Positions 1 to 8,603 of a stretch of 64,000 nucleotides of DNA are shown piece by piece. Under the pieces are notes generated by a model, which saw nothing but the letters and a program-made list of their open reading frames with translations, was not told the DNA's origin and searched no databases. How positions within the stretch are numbered: position 1 is the first letter of the stretch; the number at the start of each line of letters is the position of its first letter. Both the position numbers and the translations under genes were made by a program. Where the stretch lies: positions 6,001,208 through 6,065,207 of the forward strand of contig JASKMD010000025.1 in assembly GCA_030144725.1 (NCBI GenBank). Direction: 5' to 3'. The stretch is from Haematococcus lacustris. Its lineage: Eukaryota; Chlorophyta; Chlorophyceae; Chlamydomonadales; Haematococcaceae.

Positions 1-284
1 AGCATGCACGCCAGATACGCTTACATGGCCTGTCTGTTGTCTAGCCTCGTGAATAGGCATGACAGGGGCATAGGCATGACACGGGCTGGACGTCGTCAAC
101 GCACAGACATGCAGTCTGGCCTCCGTGGCCTCCGTGCCTGCTGCAGGTGCTGGCTGCTGCTGTCGGCTGTCCTAAACAGCAGCAGCACCACCAACACCAC
201 CACCATAGGTAGGGGCACCCAGGGGAGAGCTGTGCTGCTCAAGAGAAACATGCTCAGCTATTGACATCCACATGGCTGAACGGC
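1..284. other. No gene seen; left flank of copy A
   Basis: Short open frames only, with no recognisable domain, repeat or RNA. It is the sequence into which the Fanzor-derived copy A inserted. Confidence 0.5.
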
Positions 285-300
285 GCTGGCTCTGTGTTGT
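285..300 (+). repeat. Target-site duplication of copy A, left
   Basis: The 16-mer gctggctctgtgttgt is repeated exactly at 3054-3069. The two copies bracket the Fanzor-derived element, as expected of a target-site duplication. Confidence 0.85.
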
Positions 301-446
301 CAGCCGGAGTGCCCTTTGGTCGGAGTGCCCTTTGCCCTTTGGTTGTAGTGCCCTGTGCCCTTTGAGAGTGCGAGAGTGAGTGACATCGCCTCCTGGGTAT
401 AAGTAGGAGCTCAGCAAGTGTTAGTAGGTATGAGCCTAGTGGCGCA
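301..446 (+). promoter_or_regulatory. 5' leader/promoter of copy A with short repeats
   Basis: The leader holds repeats of a 13-mer like ggagtgccctttg, then a TATA-like gtataagta near 399-407, then the start codon at 447. The same block precedes the start codon in copies B and C with different repeat numbers. That fits a conserved promoter or cis-element for mobilisation. The function is inferred from position and conservation. Confidence 0.5.
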
Positions 447-2790
447 ATGCCTCCGAGGAAGCGGCCCAGTGCCGTGGAGCAAGATCCGCTTCCGATCGAA
501 AGCCCGCGAAAACAAGGTTCGTCGTAGTCGTGGTGTGGTCCGCTGCAACTGTGCAGTCCAGTGAGCTCCGCGCTGCTCACATCGCTGCTGTTCATGCCAG
601 CGCAGGTCCTAGGACCCCTCCAGGCAGACAACGCGAGGAGCGAAGGATGGAAATGGAAGGATGGAAATGGAAAACCCAGCGCCGACAGGTACGCACCCCC
701 GCCTTGTATGCCCCAGCACTGCTCGTGTCCCCGCACTATTGGTGTCCCCGCATTGCCGGCCTGTCAAAATATCGATCGTAATTGGCTGCTTGTGATCAAA
801 GTCCCGGGTGGCGCCGTGCTGCGCGGCTGCAAGAAGACGAAGCGAAAGCTACTGGCCCATTTCTAGCTGAGGGCCGGCATCCATTCTCAGCTCCGCGTCA
901 TCGCGTCACTGTATGTGCTCAGGATCTTCCTGACATGCCTTGTGGGCTACTCCACCCCTGGGTACCCCAGCGCCCCTACACCTCCAGCCGTGCAGCCTCC
1001 CCGTGCACTGGATGTTGCACCCCTGCCCCCACTCCCCCTGCGTGTCCCTGCTCAGCCAGCCAGCATGGACATGGACTGGGCTCCTGAGGCTGAGCCAGAG
1101 CCTGATCCTGAGCCAGAGCCTGATCCTGAGCCTGCCCCAGCGCCACCCACACTGCGCCCACCCAGCGCCCGCCTTGCTGCCCGCCACCCCACACCAGCAG
1201 CTCCCACTGGGCCACCCATGCCCCTTGACTGCGAAGACCCAGTCATGCTGCAGCAGCTCAAGGTGTTTTGCCTGTACTTTGCCAACTCCACCTTCCTCAC
1301 CCCCTACAACCAGCTGCAGCGGCGGCTCGGCCGCGCTGGGCAGAAAAAACACTTCAGCATCAAGCCAGCCTTTGACGACCCCAGCAACCAGGAGCTACTG
1401 GCCAAGCTGCAGCAGCTGGGCAGCGCCAACTTCACCGGTGACCACAACACCATCAGCCATCACTCCATGCAGCTGGCGGTCGCCATGCAGCAGCACTACT
1501 CCAACCCAGGCAAGTGGTGGTGGTGAATAGACTCTGGACCTGGACCTTGACATAGACCCGACCTGACATATACCTGACCTGACATAGACCTGACCTGACG
1601 TGACCTGACATAGACTTGACATAGACCTGACCTGACCTGACCTGACCTGACCTGCATGCATGCAGAGCGCTATGTCAAGCTCTACGCCAAGGCAGCCAGG
1701 GCCAGGCTAGGATGGAGCGGGGAGGAGGCTCAGCTCTTCACCAAGCTGACGTGTGGGTACAGCCTCAACACTGACAGCCCTGAGCTGCAGGCGCCCCACC
1801 TGGACAAGGCGCATGTCAACGACCTGATGGAGGAGGCAGCCAAGCAGCGGAGACTGCTGGCCCTGGAGGAGGGAGACTCCTTGCAGGACACCGTACCCCT
1901 GCCCTGCCGCATGCGCCATGCGGTGCATGTGTGCAGGTGCCTGGAGCAGTGGCAGCAGCCCCCCACCACACCCGTGCCAGGCAAGCCAAAGCGTGGCGGG
2001 CGTAGGGTGGGGCCCCGGGTCCTGACCTGCCCACCCCCCTTCACCCTCACCCCCTGGCCAGGGCAGGGATGCACTTCATCAAGGTGGACAGCAGGGTGTT
2101 GCATGGGGTGTGCCGGCAGCTGGGGCTCACAAGGGAGACAGCAAAGGCGTTCACCGCAGAGCCAGCCCGTAGCAACCATTGGAACAGGTGGTTCAGCACT
2201 GGCAAGCTGGCCAACCAAGGCTTTGAGTTCGAGCGGACAGTGGAGACCGATGGTGTCAGTGTATGTGTGCACTACACCCGCCCCCTGCACTACACCCGCC
2301 CCCAGCAGGGCAGGTGGAACAGCGCCTGCTGCGTCCAGCCTGGAGCCAGCAGCGTGACCAGCCAGTGCGGGGCATGATGTGGTGCCCAGTAGTGGCTCCC
2401 CGCAAGCCCCCACAGGCCCCACGCAGCAGCCAGGAAGCCACACAGCCAGCAGCCTCAGAGCCAGGGCCCAGCACTCCCCTGCCAGCCAAGCGCAGCAAGC
2501 GCACCAAGGCTGAGCCAGAGGCAGCTGAGCCCACAAAGGGCAAGGGCAAGGCTGCCAAAGCCAAGCCAGCACCACAGCCAGGCAGGTGGGTAGACAGGGA
2601 CTGCAATGCAGCGCTGAACATGCAGCGCATTGGGGAGAGCAAGTGGCGCCCGCTGGAGCTGTGCTACTGGCCAGACCAGGGAGCGCTGCCAGCCAAGGGC
2701 AAGGAGTACCCTGGCCTGGGCTACAAGCGAGTGCGAGACAAGCCACCCAAGGCCCAGCAGCAGCAGCAGCAGCCTGCTGTAGCACAGTAG
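447..2790 (+). pseudogene. Fanzor-like nuclease remnant (copy A), internally deleted
   Basis: Fanzors are eukaryotic TnpB-like RNA-guided nucleases with a split RuvC active site. A possible start at 447 gives MPPRKRPSA and reaches a stop after 26 codons unless spliced. A coding block (about 915-1509) contains LKVFCLYFANSTF and SMQLAVAMQQHY, and joins to 1666 (RYVKLYAKAARARLGWS) through a GC-AG intron 1510-1665 filled with cctga repeats. A second GC-AG intron ends near 2064, giving MHFIKVDSRVLHGVC and then VETDGVSVCVHYTRP, the segment that normally precedes RuvC-I. There the reading jumps, with a frame change, to the linker before [10 protein letters not shown] (about 2600). The RuvC-I, RuvC-II and VDE-RTS segments are missing. 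The tail ends in poly-Gln and stops at 2788-2790. It is a decayed copy. Confidence 0.75.
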
Positions 2791-3053
2791 TGTGTGCCCC
2801 CCCCCCCCCCATTTGAAGCTGTCATCAGCTTACACGCTTAGTGCATGTTTTGTCATGCCAAATCTATGCATCGCCCTGTCACAGGGGTCAGGCAATGCTG
2901 TAGGTGGTAGGCGACCGTGACCATGTGTATGCCATGTATAGGCCATGTGCATGCCATGCGATGGGAACTCCACACAGACAAAAACACCGTTTTGTAGTGG
3001 TTCACAATTAGTGTGTTCGACTGCAATGAATGCTCAAGGTTGAGAGCCAAGGT
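2791..3053 (+). other. Conserved 3' tail with three perfect hairpins; guide-RNA candidate
   Basis: This non-coding tail follows the stop codon and is nearly identical in copies B and C. It contains three perfect stems: AAGCTG-tcat-CAGCTT at 2816-2831, CCCTG-tca-CAGGG at 2874-2886, and CTCAA-gg-TTGAG at 3033-3044, ending about 10 bp before the element end. In TnpB and Fanzor systems the guide (omega) RNA overlaps the 3' end of the nuclease gene, so this is the natural candidate. Alternatively it is only the recognition end for transposition. Confidence 0.4.
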
Positions 3054-3069
3054 GCTGGCTCTGTGTTGT
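3054..3069 (+). repeat. Target-site duplication of copy A, right
   Basis: Exact 16-bp match to 285-300. Confidence 0.85.
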
Positions 3070-4198
3070 TGCATGATGCATCTCTTGACTTGACTTGGTT
3101 GGCTGGCTGGCTGATTGATTGACCAGTCTGGCTGGCTGCTTAAGGGCTGCCCTGAGTAGTGCTTTAAATCAGGGTGGGGCTGAGGCCTGCAGGGGCAGCG
3201 TACCCTGAGCGACACGATCCGCAGTGGCAGACACACCCGCCACCACTACGTCACACTGCCTGACGGCTGGGGCAGCAGCCAACTGAGACAGCCTGCGGCC
3301 CCACCAGCAGGGATGGCAACAGGGGCAGAACTCAGTGCAGGTCGTGGAGCGGCAGCGGAGGAAGGAAAGGGAGAGGGAAAAGGGACGAGGAGTGAAGTGG
3401 AAAGAGGGAAGAGAGAGGGGAGGAGGGATGAAAGAGAATTGATGATGCTGTGCAATGCCATTGAAGCTGATCATGATGAAGAAGGAGGAGCTTAATGTAA
3501 TCAAAATGCGCTGTTGACACTTGCTTGACTCACATGGCAGACCAGTTGTCAATGCATTGCCATGTCCAATTCCCAGGTGCCCATCTGCGTCAACCAGCAC
3601 CCAAGAAAGGCATCTCAAAAGCCACAAGCTAAGACAGAGCGTGCAAGCTGACGGTAGCTTGACGCAGCGCACTCTGGTTGGGAACGAGCCAAGATGTCGA
3701 CAGACAGCTTGAATAGCTCCACCTCATACCTGCAACATTAGTGCTGGATGATAAGGGGACAAGTCATTGAAAAAGCTGCTGTGACGATGTGTATGATAGC
3801 ATAGAACTTGGTTGCCCAGCAGGCTAAGGCTATGAGGCCAAGAGCTGGACCACCATGCGACGTCGATGCTTGTTGATTAGGAGCGAATGCGTGACAAGAC
3901 ACTGCATACTGCGCCCTTACCCCGTATATGTGCCACCATTGCAATCGGAGATGGGGGCGTACGGAGTTGTGCAAACTGTCCTGAGCGCTTTCGTGGCGAT
4001 GAACGGACCAGCCGGAGTTGCAGACAATGCTGTTTTGAGTATCAAGAACAGGACCAGGGGCAGGAGCATCCCTGACCCCCCGGGTAGAGGTGCAAAGGGC
4101 GGGGGCTGGGTAATGTGTTAACCCGAGATGGTTGGTTACCTCGGTTGGTTGGTTGCAGTCGGTCGGTTGCATGCTTAGAACTGTCGTAAGTTAGTCGT
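3070..4198. other. Gene-free stretch between two transposons
   Basis: Only short open frames are present and none shows a recognisable domain. A purine-rich run lies at about 3355-3435. I see no RNA gene or convincing splice pattern. Confidence 0.5.
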
Positions 4199-4206
4199 GT
4201 AACATA
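4199..4206 (+). repeat. 8-bp target-site duplication, left
   Basis: GTAACATA sits directly before TAGGGTG and is repeated directly after CACCCTA at 5159-5166. Confidence 0.8.
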
Positions 4207-5158
4207 TAGGGTGAGTCCGCTATTATTAGCTCCGAGCCAAAAGTGCCGTAGTAGCTATAGTAGCGCTACTATTAGCCCGTATTAGCTCATAATAGCTCAA
4301 GGGACTTCATATTAGCTCAAGCGACAGCCTTGGCGTATGTTTACCAAGAGGTACAGAGCTCAAATCCTGCTAGATGCCACTTTCTCGGCATCTTCCGTGC
4401 TTGTCTAGAGTCAGCCCTCCGTGTAACAACAGGAACTTGCTACTGCAATCTTACCAGCTGGAAGAAGGCACGTGCGATATTACGAATTGACAAGAATTGC
4501 ATGAACAGTCCATGAAATCAACGCAAAAGGGGTGCTCGGTCACTTCGGCACTGAGCCACTCCCATCTGCCCATGTCTGACGCTGCATCATTCTATTTGTC
4601 ACCCGGTTAAAGTGCTATGCAATCACCCCGTCCAGGTGCCTTCACCCCATCCACCCCGTCCATGTGCCTTGCACGCCCGGCAGGCATTGTGTTGGGTGTT
4701 AACCGGACATTCCATTTGTGCACCACCAGCTCACTGCGCTAGCTAGGTGGGGTCACAGGGATGTGGCTCGCCGTCCCAAGGAGACCCGTCTCGCCGCTGT
4801 GATTTATTTGCGGTAACATGGGGTAGCCCGCGAGCAAAGACTGAAATGGTTGCGTTGATGGTCCGACAGCGCGTACTGGACTGCGGCTGCCAATGTGATA
4901 AGCGCTATTGAAAACGATGCAGTATTGAGAGAACACTGAGAAACTTGCATGACCCATGTTGGGGCCCCATGAGTCCAGGAGGCGGCCTCCGACGGCGCAT
5001 CATCAACTTGGTGCGCAGGGTCGCAACGCCGCCAGGCGCAGCTATCGCGCTAGAAAGCGAACGAAGGCGCGACAAGGATCGGGAGCTATTATTAGCTAAT
5101 ATGGTTGGCTGGCTAATATAGCTATTGTTAATATTACCTAGGGGGGGGAACCACCCTA
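4207..5158. mobile_element. hAT-like non-autonomous DNA transposon (952 bp)
   Basis: The ends are inverted: TAGGGTGagTCC on the left and, reading the other strand, TAGGGTGgtTCC on the right. They are flanked by an exact 8-bp duplication GTAACATA. Eight-bp duplications with a YAGGG-type terminus are typical of hAT elements; P elements also make 8-bp duplications. Clusters of TATTAGC lie just inside both ends in inverted orientation (about 4218-4320 and 5085-5135), like the subterminal transposase-binding repeats of hATs. No transposase domain is visible, so it would depend on a partner elsewhere. Confidence 0.75.
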
Positions 5159-5166
5159 GTAACATA
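5159..5166 (+). repeat. 8-bp target-site duplication, right
   Basis: Exact copy of GTAACATA at 4199-4206. Confidence 0.8.
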
Positions 5167-5199
5167 GCATTGATATGTCGCCGTAGAGCTTAATAGAGG

Positions 5200-5409
5200 A
5201 TGCAGCGAAACAGGCAGCGTAAACGTAATCGTAATGCCTCGGACATTGAAGTTGACCGCGAGCTCGAGGCTCAGCCAGAGCCAAGCCAGGCGCAGAAGAA
5301 CAAGAAGGCCAGCGGTGAAGCGCGCAGGGACCGACACGACAACAATACATGGCATGCGAAGAAGGCCAAACGGCATACCGTGATGAGGGGTGTGTGCGCT
5401 GCTGGTTAA
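5200..5409 (+). CDS. Small basic open frame (69 aa), uncertain
   Basis: It starts with MQRNRQRKRNRNAS and is rich in Arg, Lys and Glu, with no known domain. It may be a first exon or 5' part of the gene that runs into the assembly gap, or it may not be coding. It begins 34 bp after the hAT-like element's right duplication. Confidence 0.25.
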   Translation: MQRNRQRKRNRNASDIEVDRELEAQPEPSQAQKNKKASGEARRDRHDNNTWHAKKAKRHTVMRGVCAAG

Positions 5410-5524
5410 GAGGCGGGATTGGTCGTGGCGTCCGAAGTGGTCGAGGCGCGGGTCGTCACGCAACTCGAGGCTTGGGTGGAGGCCTGCAGCATGAGAGCTC
5501 TGCTCGGGAGCTTGCTACCGCGCG

Positions 5525-7965
5525 GTGCGAGGCTGGTTCACGCGGCTCAGGGGGCTTCCTGACGGGCAGGATGTCTTCGAGGAAATCCCAGCTGACCTCG
5601 CGGTCATCCCGAACCTGGAGGNNNNNNNNNNNNNNNNNNNNNNNNNNNNNNNNNNNNNNNNNNNNNNNNNNNNNNNNNNNNNNNNNNNNNNNNNNNNNNN
5701 NNNNNNNNNNNNNNNNNNNNNNNNNNNNNNNNNNNNNNNNNNNNNNNNNNNNNNNNNNNNNNNNNNNNNNNNNNNNNNNNNNNNNNNNNNNNNNNNNNNN
5801 NNNNNNNNNNNNNNNNNNNNNNNNNNNNNNNNNNNNNNNNNNNNNNNNNNNNNNNNNNNNNNNNNNNNNNNNNNNNNNNNNNNNNNNNNNNNNNNNNNNN
5901 NNNNNNNNNNNNNNNNNNNNNNNNNNNNNNNNNNNNNNNNNNNNNNNNNNNNNNNNNNNNNNNNNNNNNNNNNNNNNNNNNNNNNNNNNNNNNNNNNNNN
6001 NNNNNNNNNNNNNNNNNNNNNNNNNNNNNNNNNNNNNNNNNNNNNNNNNNNNNNNNNNNNNNNNNNNNNNNNNNNNNNNNNNNNNNNNNNNNNNNNNNNN
6101 NNNNNNNNNNNNNNNNNNNNNGGCTGCAAAGGAGGGGACAGGGGCTGGTTTGGCCAGCAGATGGGGGGGTGGTGGCTTTATGGAACCAGAGACCAGTTAA
6201 GGAGTGAAGGCCAGAGTGATGTAGCGGAGGTATCTGTCAGGCTCACCCTGCCCACCCTGCCTCTGCTGCCCAGGAGTACTCCCAGCGGGCCAAGCGCTAT
6301 GCTGTCAACTCCCCTTCTTCTACTTCTTCATCTTCCTCATCCTCATCTTCATCTTCATCTGCTGCCTCTGCTGCCTCATACTCCGCTTCCTCGGCCTCTT
6401 CCTCCACTGCTCCTCCCGCAGCTGCTCCCTCCACTCCCCCCCCTCTTTCCTCGCCTCCCTCACCTTCCCCCTCCCCCTCGCCTCCCTCTTCGTCCTCCTC
6501 CCCTTCGCCCTCCACCCCCTCCTCCTCCAGCTGGCGCGCAGCAGACCCTGCAGCGTCTGCCCCCTCCCCCCCGCCCCCCCCCCCCCCTCCCGCTGCAGCC
6601 CCCAAAGCAGCAGCTGCCCCCCCCCTCGCCCCCGCCCCCACCCCCATCCCCTGCTCTAGAGCCAGAGGTGGTGATTGAGGCGGGCGCTGGGCGGTCAGGT
6701 GAGCGCACCCCCCTGGCGGTCAGTAGGACAGGCTGGCCTTGGCTCCCTACTCTGGCACAACTACTCTGCTGCCCTGCCCTGCCCTACTACACCCTACTAC
6801 ACCCCTAACCCTAACCCTACTACACTCTACTACACCCTACTACACAGCTCTCTACACTACCCTCTGCCCTCTACTTCACAGCTGCTCTACTCCACGCTTC
6901 ATTACATATGGTGACCGAGGCTTTGCATATTGGTGTCTGGACATGCAGCTTGCTGGCCTGCCTGCCTGCCTCGCCGCCCATGCTGTGGCTGCAGCTGACC
7001 TGGTGGCCCCACCGAGCCCTATGGCTGGCGAGCGTGATGGATGGGGCAGCCGCAGCCGCACCCGCACCCGCTTCTTCCTTATCAAGATCACTGAGATGGC
7101 TACTGGCCAGGTGAGGGGCGAGAGGGGGGGAAGGCTGGGGCCAGAGGGCTGGGTTAGGAAAGGGGGTGTGGGGGGTCAAAAGAGTAATGAAGGGTGGGAA
7201 GGACAGCGGCATGCAGGCATGGGAGGGGTAATTGACAAACGAACAGTGCTACAACATTAGCACCAGCACCAGCCCCAGCACCCGAAGCTGCCCTGCCCTG
7301 CCCTCCGCCACCCTGCCCTGCCCTGTACCCCCTGCTTGCCCTGGTCCAGGTGAAGCTTGAGACACGCATCCCCTCAGACTTCCTCAGCGGCCTGGCTGCT
7401 CTGGTGCCCGCTGTGTCAGGCCTGAACCTGGAGGTGAGGTGCAGGGGCAGGGGGCCTGCGTCTGGGGGGAGGGTGGGTGCAGAGGACTGAGAGCATGGCA
7501 GGAAATGCTGCGGGAGACGTGGGTCAGGAGCCATACTTGTAGCCTCACACAAGCGGGCAGGGAGGGGAGGGGTGTGCCTGGCAGACAGGGAGGAGGGCTG
7601 GGGGAAGTGGTGGAGGGGTTGCCTGTCACACATGGTGTTATGCACAGGCAGGCAAGGAGGGGAGGAAGGGGCTGGGCAGCAGGGAGAAGGGCATGGCGGG
7701 AGGGAAGTGGAGGGCAGGGATACGACAGACAGCAGGTGCGGGAGGAAGGCCACATGCTCGGCGTACCGTGTGTGTTGGGAAATAGATTCGTCAATCAGTG
7801 TGCCAGTCATTGTCGTATGGCAGTCATGTCGCTTCGCTTGTGGATGTGACGCAGGCGGTGCTGGAGCGCGCGATGCGGGAGCGAATTGGTGGCGACACGG
7901 CAACGCCACTGGCATCTTTCCCGACCGGCAGCGGGGACTTGATTCAGGTTTTCCTCGTTGCGTAA
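5525..7965 (+). CDS. Unrecognised multi-exon gene interrupted by assembly gap
   Basis: Before the gap an open frame reads DVFEEIPADLAVIPNLE. A nearby ATG at about 5490 gives MRALLGSLLPRGARLVHAAQ, which looks like an organelle-targeting N-terminus in another frame. After the gap, probable exons are: from about 6274 (EYSQRAKRYAVNS, then poly-Ser and poly-Pro); about 6905-7110 (DRGFAYWCLDMQ to FFLIKITEMATGQ); 7350-7433 (VKLETRIPSDFLSG); and 7855-7965, ending GSGDLIQVFLVA and stop. The last two junctions have clean GT-AG ends in phase. The poly-C run near 6567-6590 makes the frame uncertain. I do not recognise the family. Confidence 0.5.
5622..6121. other. Assembly gap (500 N)
   Basis: Exactly 500 unknown bases, a usual scaffold-gap filler size. 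The true length is unknown, and coding sequence of the surrounding gene is probably lost here. Confidence 0.99.
6776..6870 (+). repeat. Short tandem CCCTACTACA / CCCTAA tract in intron
   Basis: A mix of ctacaccctactac repeats and three units of cccta(a). The TTAGGG-like core is only about 20 bp, so it is an interstitial motif rather than a telomere. Confidence 0.6.
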
Positions 7966-8603
7966 TACTGCCGGGTTGACACCAGAGAGGAGACCCGGCA
8001 CGTACGGGAGCCCCGCCCGGTTAGGGCGTTATCTGAGTTGGCGGCAGAGGCGGCAGGTTGCTCCTCAACATCAGAGCAGGGCGGCAAGTCGAGGTTTGCC
8101 GGCGACTGGCACGGTGTTCAAGGCGCCTTGTTCCGCCTTCCTAGTTCTACTTCTCGCATCACATATCTTCCGAGGTTGCTGATCCAACCCTCCGTTGCTG
8201 CACTATTGTGGGAGGTTGTTCGGTGTTTAGTAGCAGTTGCCGTGATCGCGAAGGTGGAGCTACTGTAAGCACCTGGAGCGACTGCTGCTAGGAAGTTAGG
8301 GTATGAATGAGAAAGGTTGGCGTGGCCCCACTGGGCCTCTCGTTTACATGAATGATGATCTGATCGGTGGGCATACTACACAATGCAGTCAATCATTTCT
8401 TGTCCATTTTCACTGTCTATAGTGTTCACTATCACTGGATGTCGACTGGCAAGCACGGCACGCCCTGGCATGCACGAATGTCCTGGAATTGACAGTTCGT
8501 TTCAACCTTGAGATTAGCAATACGGCATGCCGACAGCCATTCCATGATCAAATAAGTTCTGGTCAAACTTCGCGCCTTCAACACTCCACGGCTCGCAAAC
8601 CCG
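7966..8603. other. Intergenic, no feature seen; DNAJC9 promoter side
   Basis: The sequence between the stop of the upstream gene and the DNAJC9 start. It presumably holds the DNAJC9 promoter. No TATA box or RNA gene stands out. Confidence 0.5.

Larger units (their letters stand above)
301..3053 (+). mobile_element. Fanzor-derived element, copy A (2.75 kb)
   Basis: This is the longest of three related insertions in the window; the others are 9611-10824 on the minus strand and 14668-15582 on the plus strand. All three share the leader before an ATG that reads MPPRKRPSA, a coding end with the RuvC-III-type motif [10 protein letters not shown], and about 260 bp of 3' non-coding sequence. Copy A also keeps N-terminal coding exons that the other two lack. 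It ends in the exact 16-bp duplication described at its flanks. RuvC-I and RuvC-II are not found, so it cannot encode an active nuclease and must be non-autonomous or dead. The source superfamily is not clear because no terminal inverted repeats are visible. Confidence 0.8.

Noticed and set aside
430..525. Pol III promoter (SINE) in the element leader: tggcgcaatgc and ggttcg
   Set aside because: The A-box and B-box matches are partial and 66 bp apart, and the region reads as a conserved start codon and coding sequence in copy B.
1730..2812. 360-codon minus-strand frame over copy A
   Set aside because: It is the antisense shadow of the Fanzor coding region, with Cys/Ala/Leu-rich low-complexity content.
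301..3053. Helitron, from the CTCAAGGTTGAG hairpin close to the 3' end
   Set aside because: The 14-16 bp target-site duplications contradict Helitron insertion, and no CTRR end is seen.
6297..6708. Acidic/Gly-rich minus-strand frames at 6.3-6.7 kb
   Set aside because: Complement of the poly-Ser/poly-Pro exon; no start context or splice logic on that strand.
6776..6870. Chromosome end
   Set aside because: Only about three TTAGGG-like units, with genes on both sides.
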